Assembly: GCA_905220665.1 (NCBI GenBank) | Contig: CAJNAR010000023.1 | Span: 124,001-188,000, forward strand | Direction: 5' to 3' | DNA: 64,000 nucleotides | Source of the DNA: Albugo candida | Taxonomy: Eukaryota; Oomycota; Peronosporomycetes; Albuginales; Albuginaceae | Position numbers and translations under genes: made by a program | The notes under the pieces: generated by a model | Told to the model about the DNA's origin: nothing | What the model saw: the letters and a program-made list of their open reading frames with translations, nothing else | Database searches by the model: none | In this document: one piece after another, positions 19,659 to 31,200 of the stretch | Layout: each line of letters begins with the position of its first letter | Position numbering within the stretch: position 1 is the first letter of the stretch

Positions 19659-19895
19659 AGATGCTCGATTCAATCATTGACCAGAGCATAATATAATCTT
19701 TGAGCCTCTTTAATTTCGATATCTCACTATATGAGCTACTCTACCGAAAGCAAGTATAAATTCCAAATTGGTTCTTTGTATGATAGAGTATAATGACATG
19801 ATTTTGAACGCTTTCTAACATTCTTTACTGAAACCTAACGGTGTCTTAAAAGTGTTACCACCACTTAAGTCACTTCTTTCCGTATTAACAACCAA

Positions 19896-20636
19896 TCATC
19901 TTATATGTTCTATGTCAGTATTACACAATCGTACAACATCCTGTTGCTGGAATTGAAACGTACCGAGATATATGCAGCTATTTACGATGGATACTAATTG
20001 GCTCAAATCATGATGACAAAAAACTTTGGCTATCGCTTTCTCTTCCATCCATCGACGCAGAAACCAATTCGACACTTTGTTATAGACATTTACACGCGCC
20101 TCTGGATCATCCACGCGACTATCCAGCATCTTCCAATCCGTGTGCACGAAACGCCGCCAGCGCTTCACATCGACTACCGTAAATTTTGTATAAGTACGAA
20201 AATTAGGATGCCATGTGTCCTCTAAAGTACGATACCCAAGTTGTTGTGCAGAGCGCCAAAAGAATTCCGCCAGTTGAAGACACGGAGGATGCGTTTGTAG
20301 CTGTAGCTGCTCTCGCCTGTCACTATGGAAGGGAATTCGTATCGGCATACGCGGTCTATCCACCACAAAACCTCCAATCAGACACAACAAATCTTCATAC
20401 GACAAAATCGCATTTCTTAAAAGCACCACTTCCGTTTCTTGAAATCGTACTTTACTGAATTTACATACATTCTTCGACTGAAACGATGCTTTGATTGGAG
20501 ATGGATTCCTCGTAGTCAAACTCTCGTCACCAAATCCCTCACTCGAAAGCAGAGGTCCTCGACACATTCGAGACGCTGGACGGTATTTGATCGGTCGTCG
20601 ACTTGTGACTGCTGGAAACGCAAGCAATGAGCTCAT
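19896..20636 (-). CDS. Hypothetical protein, about 246 aa
   Basis: A single exon opens with ATG 20636 (frame open 15 bp further through TTG). The protein has an Arg-rich start and a well-ordered Trp/Tyr-rich C-terminal half: LAEFFWRSAQQLGYRTLEDTW, WRRFVHTDWKML, NKVSNWFLRRWMEEKAIA. No signal peptide or membrane span. No family is recognised; the composition and length look genuinely coding. It converges with the elicitin-like gene, 237 bp apart. Confidence 0.55.
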   Translation of the reverse strand: MSSLLAFPAVTSRRPIKYRPASRMCRGPLLSSEGFGDESLTTRNPSPIKASFQSKNVCKFSKVRFQETEVVLLRNAILSYEDLLCLIGGFVVDRPRMPIRIPFHSDRREQLQLQTHPPCLQLAEFFWRSAQQLGYRTLEDTWHPNFRTYTKFTVVDVKRWRRFVHTDWKMLDSRVDDPEARVNVYNKVSNWFLRRWMEEKAIAKVFCHHDLSQLVSIVNSCIYLGTFQFQQQDVVRLCNTDIEHIR

Positions 20637-20643
20637 TTCGTAA

Positions 20644-20916
20644 ATGCCCAAATACTTTCATCTATATAACCTCAAGATTACACATTGTACCCTCTCCATG
20701 CGTGTCTCAAGAGAGAATGACGCGGAACGAGGAATAATTCTACCAAATCAGCGGCCTTATCTTGTTAACACTATCGATACATCTCTATTTTCAATATACA
20801 AAGAAATGTCTAATGTAAAAACGCGTCATGAACTAGAGTTACTTCGCATGGGGACACGATTACGATCAAATAGTATCCCAAAGTGCGAACAATTACATTT
20901 TTATACGCTTCACTAA
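20644..20916 (+). CDS. Possible small protein, 90 codons
   Basis: The ORF starts at ATG 20644, with another ATG at 20698. It is preceded by nothing clearly promoter-like and followed at once by AATAAAG, a polyadenylation-like signal. The N-terminus is mildly basic with no signal peptide; no domain is seen. It is close to the divergent hypothetical gene and could equally be its 5' region. Confidence 0.25.
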   Translation: MPKYFHLYNLKITHCTLSMRVSRENDAERGIILPNQRPYLVNTIDTSLFSIYKEMSNVKTRHELELLRMGTRLRSNSIPKCEQLHFYTLH

Positions 20917-21048
20917 TAAAGATTTTTTCATTGCAATGAACTCTCAATCTCGGGAATTTTTCTGTAATTTGATTCTAACGATCAAAATGTCGCCCGATCC
21001 GCGAAAATAGCTCAAACAACCTCTCATATTGGCACACTTTCAATCGGA

Positions 21049-24000
21049 ATGGAGCCCAAAAGCCTCCAGACGCCCAATGAGACTTTAGATTCGACATTTT
21101 CCGACGCATTGGAACGTAAAGAGAACACTCCATTTGCCTTCAGAGACCTTTACAGATATGCTACCACAAAGGATCACATCCTTCTCTTTTTCGGTATCCT
21201 TCTCACATGTGTGAATGGTGCATTGTTCCCATGTATGGCGCTAATATTTGGTGAGGCAATCTCGAGCTTTCAGCCGTATCGTCAGCATAAAATCAATCAA
21301 AATTCGATCTTGTTTTTTGGTGTTGCGATTCTCTTGTTCGTGACCGATTACGCCTCTTATCTCGCTTTCCAAACCACTTCGAAGCGCCAGATCAAGAGAC
21401 TTCGCGAGCACGTACTTGATCATCTTCTACATCTCGAAATTCAATGGTATGATCAACATGACGCCTTGCAGCTTTCCAGTCGGCTTGTTGGGGATACGGT
21501 CAAAATCCAGGACGGAATGGGTCAGAAACTCGGTGATTCCATTCGATTTAGTGCTCAATTCGTCACTGGGTACACGATTGGCTTCAGCAAAGGCTGGGAC
21601 ATCTCACTCGTGATGGCGTGTGTGCTTCCGTGTATCGGTTTCTCGCTTGGATCACTTATTAAATTGCTTCGGGCGAGAAGTGAGCGATCTCAAAAAGTGT
21701 ACGCTGAGGCTGGAGCCATTGCAGAAGAAACGTTGAGTTCCATGCGGACAGTTGTGTCGAATAACGGACACGATCGAGCAATGAATAATTTCTCGGAGAA
21801 GATTCGCATCGCGGAAAAAGATAATATTCAGGTTGGACGCTTCTCCTCCATCGTGTTTGGCGTCTTTTACTGCAGTATGTGGCTGATGTATGCTGCTGGC
21901 TTGTGGTATGGCGGATGGAAAGTGTCGAATGCCAAAACTTCGCCCGGAAGAGTTTTTCAAGCTTTCTATGGAATCTTGATCGGGAGCCTTTCAATGGCGC
22001 AGATTTCACCTAATATTTCAGCTGTGACACAAGCCAAAGGGGCGGCAGTTGCCATTTACGAAATCCTCGCAACCACGTCGACCATTGATGCATCCAAAGG
22101 CGACGGTTTGATACCGAGTCGCTGTGATGGTGATATCCGAGTCGAACAAGTCGACTTTAGCTATCCGAGTCGACCGCAGGTCAAAATAATGAAAGAGTAC
22201 AGCGTTCATATCGAAAGTGGGCAGACTGTTGCTTTCGTTGGCGCGAGTGGTGGTGGGAAAAGTACCCTTGTATCGCTTTTGGAACGCTTTTATCGGCCGA
22301 ATTCAGGGACGCTATTTCTAGATGGAAATGATATCCAGACGCTTAATTTGAAATGGCTTCGAGCACAAATCGGATTGGTTTCACAGGAACCCGTGCTATT
22401 CGCCACTACCATTTTTGAAAACATTGCGTTGGGAGGAAAAGCGTCGTCGCAAAGTTGTACTCATCAACAAATCGAAGCTGCAGCAAAACTCGCAAGCGCC
22501 CATGACTTCATCATGTCACTTCCTCAGCAATATGAGACTCTGGTCGGTGAGAAAGGAGTATCTCTTTCCGGAGGACAAAAACAGCGCATTGCTATCGCCA
22601 GAGCAATTGTTCGTGAGCCAAAAATCCTCATATTGGATGAAGCAACGAGCGCGTTGGATAACGAAAGTGAGCGATCGGTTCAAGCGGCTTTGCTCAACTT
22701 GGTGGAACAGAGCACCATGACGACCATTGTGATTGCTCATCGTTTGAGTACTGTTCGTCATGCGGATAAAATTGTCGTCCTTGCGGATGGTTCAGTGGTA
22801 GAAGAAGGTTCACATGATGCCTTGATTTCGATCCCACAGGGCATTTATCGTCGGCTATACACAACGCAAGAAGAATCCTCGTCCGAGTCGCCAAAATCAG
22901 AGCAAATTCAACCGGCCAGTCCGTTGTCATCGATCCATCATGACACAGAGCTTTCGGCCAGTGAGCATGAGCAAAACCATCCAATCAGCCAAGAAAATGT
23001 CGCTACATCTCGTTTTCAATGGAAAAAGCTGGCTGGCTTATGCCGACCGGATTCAAAGTATTTCATCGTTGGTCTTGTGTCGTCGGCAATTTGTGGCTTT
23101 AGCTTTCCAGGAAGCTCTCTTCTACTCTCCGGCGTGATCACCACAATGACCGAAAAGTATGCTGCATATTTGGTATCACTGAATGCCGACAATCTTAAGC
23201 AATTGTATCATACTGTTCGAATGTATGCCGCAATTTACATCGGCGGTTCTGTGGTGCTGATGATCGCTACAGCGATACAGCAATTCTGCTTCAAATTCAT
23301 GGCCGAGAAACTCACAACACGTCTTCGTAACATGCACTTCCGAGCTTTATGTCGCCAAAATATCGGATTCTTTGATCAGACGAAACATGCGGCTGGCGCT
23401 TTGTCCACGCAACTCGCGAGTGATGCAACCAAAGTGGCACTTCTTTTCGGTGATTCTCAAGGACGACTCGTTCAAGCGGCTTTCACATGTGTTTTAGCGC
23501 TGGTAATCTCATTTGTGCTCGGAAGCTGGTTGTTATCGTTTGTAATGCTTGCAATCTTTCCGCTTCTGATCGCCGGTCAATATTTTCGAATGCAACACAT
23601 CAGCAATGGTGTCCAAGGTGACGACATGGCCGAAGCCGGTGCATATGCGGCCCAAGCGCTCAGTAATATCCGTACTGTGGTCTCACTCGGTCTAGAAATA
23701 ACCACATGTCAAGAGTATCGTCGTTTGTTGGATCTTACGGAGCCCACATCCAGCCGACAAGCTCATGTGAACGGATTGGCATTGGGATTTTCTTCATTTA
23801 TCACATTCGCAGCGTATTCATTGGTCTTTTGGACTGGAGGTCAGCTAATCAAGCACGGCCACATCAACTTCGAGGAGCTTATGCGAACGCTCATGTGTAT
23901 CATGATGTCTGCACAGAGCATCGGGCCAGCAATGAGTTATTTTGCCGACATGGATTCCGGTAAAGCTGCTGCCGCTTCGATCTTCCAACTGGTAGAGCGC

Positions 24001-24804
24001 GATGTACCTATCGATTCATTCTCATCTGAAGGTCTCCAGCTGGACCAAGTTCAAGGACGACTTGAATTCAAACGTGTGTATTTTAGTTATCCTACGCGTC
24101 CAGACCGGATGATTCTCTCCAAATATACATTGAGCATTCCTGCCGGTCAAACTGTGGCATTTTGTGGTCCAAGTGGTGGTGGAAAAAGCACGATAATCGC
24201 GCTTTTAGAGCGTTTCTATGATCCTCTTTCCGGTACGATTCTGCTGGATGGGGTCGATATAAAACACCTGCAATTGCAGTGGCTTCGATCTCAATTCGGT
24301 TTGGTTGGACAAGAACCGACGCTGTTTGTGGGTACGATAACTGAGAATCTTTTGTACGGACTTCCAATGGATCAAAAAGTCGATCAAACCAAAGTCATTG
24401 AGGCTGCGCGTATGGCGAACGCTCACGAATTTATAATGAATTTCCCGGACGGATATCATACGCAAGTGGGCATGAAAGGTGAGCAGTTATCCGGTGGTCA
24501 AAAGCAACGAATTGCGATCGCTCGAGCCATTCTTAAAGACCCAAAAATACTGCTTCTCGATGAGGCGACGAGCGCGTTGGATTATGAGAGTGAAAAGATT
24601 GTGCAGGAAGCGTTGGATACGATTGTGACGACGCGCGCGAGGACGACGTTGATCATTGCGCATCGTTTGTCGACGATACGAAAAGCTGATAAAATTTGCG
24701 TTGTGAGTGGCGGACGCATTGCGGAAGAAGGCACGCATGACGAATTGCTCCGCCGCAATGGGATTTATAAGCGGTTGATTTCAAGTGGTCAGGCAGACGC
24801 ATGA
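21049..24804 (+). CDS. Full-size ABCB (MDR/P-glycoprotein-type) ABC transporter
   Basis: One intronless ORF of 1251 aa has the TMD-NBD-TMD-NBD layout of ABCB multidrug transporters. The first membrane domain covers about 40-340 and the second about 660-970, each with six predicted spans. NBD1 has Walker A GASGGGKST (near 397), LSGGQKQRIAIARA (near 505) and Walker B ILILDEATSALD, plus the D-loop and the switch His in IVIAHRLSTVRHADK. NBD2 has GPSGGGKST (near 1040), LSGGQKQRIAIARA (near 1146), LLLDEATSALD and IIAHRLSTIRKADK. Both ATP sites look complete. Such pumps export amphipathic compounds or lipids from the plasma membrane or vacuole. Substrate cannot be inferred. Start at ATG 21049. Confidence 0.96.
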   Translation: MEPKSLQTPNETLDSTFSDALERKENTPFAFRDLYRYATTKDHILLFFGILLTCVNGALFPCMALIFGEAISSFQPYRQHKINQNSILFFGVAILLFVTDYASYLAFQTTSKRQIKRLREHVLDHLLHLEIQWYDQHDALQLSSRLVGDTVKIQDGMGQKLGDSIRFSAQFVTGYTIGFSKGWDISLVMACVLPCIGFSLGSLIKLLRARSERSQKVYAEAGAIAEETLSSMRTVVSNNGHDRAMNNFSEKIRIAEKDNIQVGRFSSIVFGVFYCSMWLMYAAGLWYGGWKVSNAKTSPGRVFQAFYGILIGSLSMAQISPNISAVTQAKGAAVAIYEILATTSTIDASKGDGLIPSRCDGDIRVEQVDFSYPSRPQVKIMKEYSVHIESGQTVAFVGASGGGKSTLVSLLERFYRPNSGTLFLDGNDIQTLNLKWLRAQIGLVSQEPVLFATTIFENIALGGKASSQSCTHQQIEAAAKLASAHDFIMSLPQQYETLVGEKGVSLSGGQKQRIAIARAIVREPKILILDEATSALDNESERSVQAALLNLVEQSTMTTIVIAHRLSTVRHADKIVVLADGSVVEEGSHDALISIPQGIYRRLYTTQEESSSESPKSEQIQPASPLSSIHHDTELSASEHEQNHPISQENVATSRFQWKKLAGLCRPDSKYFIVGLVSSAICGFSFPGSSLLLSGVITTMTEKYAAYLVSLNADNLKQLYHTVRMYAAIYIGGSVVLMIATAIQQFCFKFMAEKLTTRLRNMHFRALCRQNIGFFDQTKHAAGALSTQLASDATKVALLFGDSQGRLVQAAFTCVLALVISFVLGSWLLSFVMLAIFPLLIAGQYFRMQHISNGVQGDDMAEAGAYAAQALSNIRTVVSLGLEITTCQEYRRLLDLTEPTSSRQAHVNGLALGFSSFITFAAYSLVFWTGGQLIKHGHINFEELMRTLMCIMMSAQSIGPAMSYFADMDSGKAAAASIFQLVERDVPIDSFSSEGLQLDQVQGRLEFKRVYFSYPTRPDRMILSKYTLSIPAGQTVAFCGPSGGGKSTIIALLERFYDPLSGTILLDGVDIKHLQLQWLRSQFGLVGQEPTLFVGTITENLLYGLPMDQKVDQTKVIEAARMANAHEFIMNFPDGYHTQVGMKGEQLSGGQKQRIAIARAILKDPKILLLDEATSALDYESEKIVQEALDTIVTTRARTTLIIAHRLSTIRKADKICVVSGGRIAEEGTHDELLRRNGIYKRLISSGQADA

Positions 24805-24911
24805 GGTCGATGGAGGACGCGTTTCTTCGTCGAAATGACAGAGTGAAGTTGAAGTTGAAGTTTGCAAAATGCGCGGGAAGCAACTTCAATATCTCTGTTC
24901 ATTTATATCCT

Positions 24912-25921
24912 TTAATAAAGCATTTCCTCTTTGATCTTTTTAGGGTCCACTTTGGGTTGTAATTCACTATCGGGACGCATTCGAAAACCTGGAGGCGGGT
25001 GATTATCCCATAACAGTGACGTTTTTCCTTGTGGGCCTTCACAAGATAGTTGTCCGTTCATTGGAAGACTTCCCCATTTGCTCATTTTTGGTGGTTGACC
25101 TTCTTTGCATGCTTCCAATAATTCTCGTGTGGTTTCTGGTGTCAGGTTTTCCTAAAAAAGAGTATCACACTTCAATATCGACCGCAATTGATCCTAATAC
25201 AATGTGTTTACATAAAAGTCGTCATTGATCTGAACCATCGGCGCGTTTGCGCAAGCACCCAAACATTCGACCTCACGCAACGTGAACATGCCATCACTGG
25301 TCGTCTCTATAATCCCAAGTCATCATTGGTATAACCACATTGCTTGGTACACACCTCCTTCTTTGATCCCTAAATGCTCTTCAATCGTTCGCTTGATCTC
25401 TTCTGAGCCACAAATCATGCATGGAGTTGTGCCACATAATTGTATGAAAAACTTGCCAACTTTTTCTCTGCAGAAAACGTCAAGATGAAATTTGATGGAA
25501 GAAAGATATGATATACCGGTTGAACATTGTGTAGAATGTCGCCACTTCATACACTTGAATCGGTTTCACATCAACAATCCTCGCTACTTTGTTCATTGCG
25601 GCTAACGGCAGCCATCCTCCATGTTGTCGCTGTGCTAAATCCAACAGCGGGATGATAGCCGACGCCTTAAAATTTTCGGGATAGCGGTCTAGGATCGCGT
25701 GAACTCGGATATAATTTTCCGTTGTAAAATCGAACGAGCTTTCGTTTGTGTTATCAGGCGTATCTCGATGCTACTTATCTCAGTCATTGCGTCCTCCATA
25801 GCGCGATGAGACAGCATACCTGAGCAAAGATAGCAGGGGAAATTGATCCCGCGTGAAACGCTCGAACACCATTCCCTTTACGTATCGTACGACCGCTTGA
25901 AAGACGCAATAATCGCAACAT
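24912..25921 (-). CDS. NDUFV2: NADH dehydrogenase (complex I) 24 kDa subunit, NDUFV2
   Basis: Five exons (25921-25820, 25770-25517, 25467-25355, 25306-25212, 25151-24912) with introns of 49, 49, 48 and 60 nt keep one frame and give 267 aa. All junctions are GT-AG. The first exon is an Arg-rich mitochondrial presequence ([15 protein letters not shown]). The body follows NDUFV2: [20 protein letters not shown], the 2Fe-2S ligand motif CGTTPC, then [12 protein letters not shown], and [11 protein letters not shown] at the end. It carries the N1a cluster beside the 51 kDa subunit in the peripheral arm of complex I in mitochondria. The first ligand region reads QLCGTTPC, with the usual spacing of the Cys pair; the second pair ECLGAC is also intact. 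It is tail to tail with the ABCB gene, 107 bp apart. Confidence 0.95.
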
Positions 25922-26016
25922 CTTTAACGCTTTTGCGTTCTGTAAAGCGGCTTACCACGGTCCTGCCGTGAACCGCGGTTCAGTTTCATGTTACAGGCTA
26001 GTCGGTGACTGGTGCA

Positions 26017-28215
26017 ATGAAGAATGTCATAGGACAAATTGTAGAGGAAACCTTAAGCGAATTAGAAGAATGCGTGCTAGTATACATCACATCCATTATC
26101 ACAGAGCAACTCGAAGAGACCCTCAATTCTACTCACTATCATCACTTATCAGCAAGCGATCAAAGAGCTCATTTATGTCAAGTCTTTGAGCCCTTAGTGC
26201 TTCCATTCATCGTGGAATCGAATCCATTATCAGCCAATGAAGAGCAATCACTTCAACTATTTCAACGCCTCCTCCAAAAATTAATGGAGGCTGATTTTAT
26301 CCAATCACATAACACCTCCACCTTGCCGCGCGAAATCCGAACTCTTGAAAATGCGCAATCGATCGAAGAAATCGCACGTCACGAGCGTGGGATGCAAGAG
26401 ACTACAGCGCTCATGGATCGAATGTGGGGCTTCGATCGTATCCGTAAGACCACAAATGCAGAAATGGAGTCACAACTCTCAACACAGTCCGCTCGGCAAG
26501 TGCGAAAACAGCAAAAAATGGATAAAATCAGTGATGAAAAAGAGCAATTAATGGCGCAGGAAGACGCGGATTGGGAGAATACTCGCGTATTACCTGATCT
26601 GAGTAAAGACACTGGCGAAAAGGACATTCATGTGCACCAATTGACCATCAATTTCAAAGGGAAGACATTGCTTGCGGACGCAGCTCTGAAGCTTTCTTCC
26701 GGAAGACGATACGGACTCATTGGGAAAAATGGGGCGGGAAAAACGACACTATTGCGATTCATATCGCATTACGAAATTGAGAATTTTCCCCGACATGTGA
26801 GGATCCAACACGTGGAACAGGAGTCTGCATCGAAACTCAGTTTAGAGCGTAAAAGTGTGATTGAAGTCGTGTTGGAAGCAGATTATGAGCGTCATGTGCT
26901 GCTAAAAGAAGAACAAGAGCTTCTGGCGGGTGGAAATCAATCGAAAGATTCGAGTACTCGTTTGAAGCAGATTTATGATCGCTTAGTCGAAATCGAAGCA
27001 GACTCAGCTGAAACACGTGCAAGAAGCATTTTGAAAGGACTTCAGTTTTCCGACTCGGTGCTTCAAGGTCCCGCTTGTGCGCTTTCTGGAGGTTGGAGAA
27101 TGCGAACAGCATTAGCTGGTGCTTTGTTTATGTCGCCAGATCTTTTATTGCTCGATGAACCGACAAATCATTTAGATTTAGAAGCGGTGATATGGCTGGA
27201 GCACTATTTGGAAAAGTACGATAAAACGATGATTGTGGTCTCACATGATCGAAAGTTTCTCAATGCGATTTGCACGGATATCATTCATCTGGCGAATCAA
27301 AAGCTCACGTACTACAAAGGTGACTACAACACTTTTGAACGGACAATGAAAGAAAATTTAAGGCAACAACGAAAGGCCTTTGAAGCCCAACAGATGAAAA
27401 TCAAGCACATGCAAGATTTCATTGATCGATTTCGTGCCAATGCGAAGAAAGCGCCACTGGTACAATCGCGAGTCAAAGCTCTGGATAAGATTTTGCGTAC
27501 GGAATTGATTGAAGAACCCGAAGATGCTCGAGCTTTCCGCATGCACTTTCCGCCTCCCGAGCCGCTGGGTCGACCTGTGGTCGCTGTAGATGGTATCTCC
27601 TTTCGATACAACGCGGAATCACCGCTTCTATTCGATAATGTGCACATGGGAATCGATCTGTCGAGTCGAATCGGAATCTTGGGCGTAAATGGCTCTGGAA
27701 AATCAACATTAATCAACATTGTTTTGGGCAAATTACAGCCTACAAGCGGCACAGTCACACTCAATCCGCGTCTGCGCATCTCAACGTTCACCCAGCATCA
27801 TATCGATTCCTTGGATCTTGCGAAATCTGCAGTCGAAAACATGCGGAAGTTGTATCCTGGTCACGAAAATGACGAATTTCGAAATCATCTGGGCCGTTTT
27901 AATCTCTCGGGCGATTTGGCAATGAAGCCGACACGAACACTTTCCGGTGGACAAAAATCACGTGTGGGGTTTGCTATCATGACGTGGAGATTACCACATC
28001 TCGTTGTCTTGGATGAGCCAACAAATCACTTGGACATGGAGACAATTGACGCACTGATTGACGCGCTACGCGATTACAAAGGAGGAGTGATGATCGTATC
28101 TCATGACCAGCATTTCGTGAACAGCGTTTGCCAAGAGTTATGGGTTGTGGAGAATCGTCAAGTTGCTCGATTCGAAGGATCTATCGTGGACTACAAAAAT
28201 CGCGTCCTCAAGTAA
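26017..28215 (+). CDS. ABCF-type ATPase (GCN20/ABCF3-like)
   Basis: The frame begins at a GTG (26005), but the ATG at 26017 is the likely start (732 aa). An N-terminal helical region of about 200 residues matches the GCN20/ABCF3 arrangement. Two ABC domains follow without membrane spans. NBD1 has GKNGAGKTT (near 235), ALSGGWRMRTALAGAL and LLLLDEPTNHLD. The linker between the NBDs is charged. NBD2 has GVNGSGKST (near 556), TLSGGQKSRVGFAI and LVVLDEPTNHLD. GCN20-type proteins act on ribosomes and in the eIF2 kinase pathway. It is divergent from NDUFV2 with only 95 bp between the two starts, so promoters overlap. Confidence 0.93.
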   Translation: MKNVIGQIVEETLSELEECVLVYITSIITEQLEETLNSTHYHHLSASDQRAHLCQVFEPLVLPFIVESNPLSANEEQSLQLFQRLLQKLMEADFIQSHNTSTLPREIRTLENAQSIEEIARHERGMQETTALMDRMWGFDRIRKTTNAEMESQLSTQSARQVRKQQKMDKISDEKEQLMAQEDADWENTRVLPDLSKDTGEKDIHVHQLTINFKGKTLLADAALKLSSGRRYGLIGKNGAGKTTLLRFISHYEIENFPRHVRIQHVEQESASKLSLERKSVIEVVLEADYERHVLLKEEQELLAGGNQSKDSSTRLKQIYDRLVEIEADSAETRARSILKGLQFSDSVLQGPACALSGGWRMRTALAGALFMSPDLLLLDEPTNHLDLEAVIWLEHYLEKYDKTMIVVSHDRKFLNAICTDIIHLANQKLTYYKGDYNTFERTMKENLRQQRKAFEAQQMKIKHMQDFIDRFRANAKKAPLVQSRVKALDKILRTELIEEPEDARAFRMHFPPPEPLGRPVVAVDGISFRYNAESPLLFDNVHMGIDLSSRIGILGVNGSGKSTLINIVLGKLQPTSGTVTLNPRLRISTFTQHHIDSLDLAKSAVENMRKLYPGHENDEFRNHLGRFNLSGDLAMKPTRTLSGGQKSRVGFAIMTWRLPHLVVLDEPTNHLDMETIDALIDALRDYKGGVMIVSHDQHFVNSVCQELWVVENRQVARFEGSIVDYKNRVLK

Positions 28216-28249
28216 GCGTGAAATTCATTGTAAAGACTGCATTGTCGAA

Positions 28250-31200
28250 TCAATTTTTGGTCCGATTTGCCAATTTCGGTATTTTCTCTCGAGTATCCAC
28301 AACGCCGTTTGGGAAACCCCGCTCCTTTACGTGTGCGCCCAAACTCATTTTCTCGAGTTTGGGAAGCGCTTTTCTCATTTTTGCATCCTCCATGACAGTC
28401 TGACGTGAAGCAATGGAATAGACCTGTGAATGTGTCGGTGACACACTTGAAAAGCGATCCAGCAGAGCTTTCTTCATATCGTTATCCTGCAAGAGCTTGT
28501 ACGATCCCGTCACAATGTCAGGCTTCAAGACCCGGGGACGGATTCCCGCGCCCTCTTTACCCGAAACTATACCGCGAATATGTCCATTGTCCGAGTCTGA
28601 GGCGCTACTGGCCAGCGGTCGAAGTTTCAGATCGGTACGTCCGTCAATTTCTCGAGAATCGCCCACATTGAAGTCGATCTCGAGCATTGTCTGCAGGCTA
28701 CCGGCATCTATGACGGTCACAGTCCAATCCGGAGGGTCTGTGGGCTGTAGTAGTACGCCTTCTGTGTAATGTGAGAGTTTCTGCGGCTCTTTTGTTTCGA
28801 CGGCTTCTTGTAGTCGGGGAGCTACAATTTCATGTAAGGCGATTTCAATAGACCCGAGTTGTTGTATGTGCTGATGCGTGTCCCCGAGAGCCGAAATGGC
28901 TGATACGATTCCTTCCTGCAGGACGGAATACGAGTCTTCCTCGCTATTGCCCTGTATCAGTAGCCGCTGTAGTGTCAAGGAGCAAGCGTGACGCTTAAGT
29001 AGACTTAGAGGCGGAATTGTGCCTAACCGAAGCAAGTTTTTGACTCCATGCCGCCTTAGAATTTCAAGGTGACACTCGGGGATGTCACAGAGGTTGTGTA
29101 GCGCTATGACAACGTGTTCCTGGGTCTCAAGGCTCGATGAGTTTGACAGAGCTAATAAAAGCCCAATACACATCAACTGGGCTGAGAAGCGTTCGTTTCG
29201 TATTTCGACATAGTTATCGCTTTGTGTATCTCTGCTCGGTCGTGATAGATTTCGAGTCAGGATGGAGCAATAGAGCGCAAAGGCTTCCCCTTTGATGTCC
29301 AAAATATCTTCAAATGGCGACCTGGGTCCTCCTGTTGTCGCCAGGGACACGATAGTATCCAGGACGTTATCTCGAAGCATCGCACCTTGGCAGATTTCAC
29401 ACTCGCTCAGCTTTGCCATTGCATAAAGAATGCGTACGAGGATACTGCTTGGAAGCACCTCACCTTCATCCGAGGTCGATTCGACCTTTATAGCGCTTTT
29501 GGCGATCGAATATAGGATGCGAATGATACCGTCGTGAACGAGGCGTTCTTGTATCAATCCTTCTGTAGCGTCCATCTGAGCGAGATCACAAACCAATTCG
29601 GCTGCCACTCGCAATGTATCGACTTTGTATGCCATTGCCGGAAGCGTTAGTAAGGCTGCGAGAGTAAGCACACCTCCACATTCAATAAAACGCTGCTGAT
29701 TTACTGAGGAGAATAGAAGGAGATTGCGGAGTACAAAAACGCAAGCTCCAGCCGTACCAACGCACGAGGCCTTTGACTGCTGCAAAGTGAAGTTTAAAAT
29801 CTCACACATGTTCGCCATTCCATTGTCATTGCCCTGGAATTCACCTTTCGTCATAATTGTTAGCGCCGAGACATAGCCGCTTAAATGTGCAAGTGACTTG
29901 GCAGCGTATTCTCGGGTGAGGTCATCACCCAGCTGCAATAAGTACACGAGAGTTGGCACTACTGCATTGGCTTTCCGAAGGAGAACAGACACCAAGTCTA
30001 AAGACTGATCCGTGTGAGACATTGTGATGTTGTAATATGCGTTGGCAACGTACGAAGCGCCTACAGCGTCCTGCACGTCAGATAGACTCTGCAGCAGCAA
30101 AAGAATACCATCATGGACAATACGCGTGGAGAAGCCTGGCCAGGATGCAAAGTTTCGAAGTATCCCACAGAGCTGCCGTTTATCGGATGCCGTGAGCTGA
30201 CAATTTTGCATCATAGCCGCTAAAGATTTGATCATTTCCATCTCCACGAGTAATGTGGAGACAATATGTCTCCCTTCCGTGCGAGTGGCAAGCGTCAGAT
30301 TATACAGAGCGCGAAGACTCAGTTGCCGTATCTCGGGGCTGCTTTGACTCGTGGAAAGCTTGAAAAGTGAAAAGAAGACTCCACGTCGGATCATCTCATT
30401 GTGTCTCGCCTCGTTTGCGAGTAAGTTAAATAGAGCCTTGGCTCCAACTTGCTTGATTAAAATGCCATTCACGCGTAAGAGAATCATCACGGTGAAGTCT
30501 TCAATCGTGTCCGCCAGCCAGATATCCCTGACACCGTCCGCTACGAATGCACTGGCAAGGTTACAGATGCATACAGACCCATACAGCTGAGCAGCAGGAA
30601 GTCCAGATCGAAGAATAGAGTTCAGAGTAGTCAAAATACTGGAACAGGCCATGCAGGTAGTGAGACCTTGTTGGGTGACACAAAGTCTTGCAAGAATCAG
30701 AGCACAATGCATGTTTGCAGCGTTGCGCAGATCACGCTCTTCCTTTGTGCATTGAGAAGTTTTCTTCACCACGTGACTTGCTATCAATACGACCGATGCA
30801 ACTAAGCAAGCAAGCGTCGATTGATCCGACTGGGCTCGTGCTTCTTGAACTCTAGGATGTTTGAGCACTATCGGCTGTAGTTGATGCAGTAGTTTGACGG
30901 ACATGTAATAAAATTCTTCAACCAAAGCGTTTTCATCTGTTCCTCGTTTACGAATATCCTTTGACGCAAGGCTAATAGCATGATGGAGTACTTCCACAAG
31001 GTCCTGCTCTAACAGCTGATGGCTGTTCTCTATGTCAATAGCAAGATTAGATAATGTCTGTAGACTCAGGAGCCACATGGAATACGTCTCAATCGCTTTT
31101 GTACTCTCCACTTGTCTCAATACGTTGACGAGAAAGAGCTCAACGTGTTCACTATACAAGACGGAATAGTTGTCAGGCTGGGCAGAAAGTTCATAAAAGA

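Noticed and set aside
26005..26016. GTG at 26005 as the ABCF start
   Set aside because: A regular ATG follows four codons later and eukaryotic GTG starts are rare.
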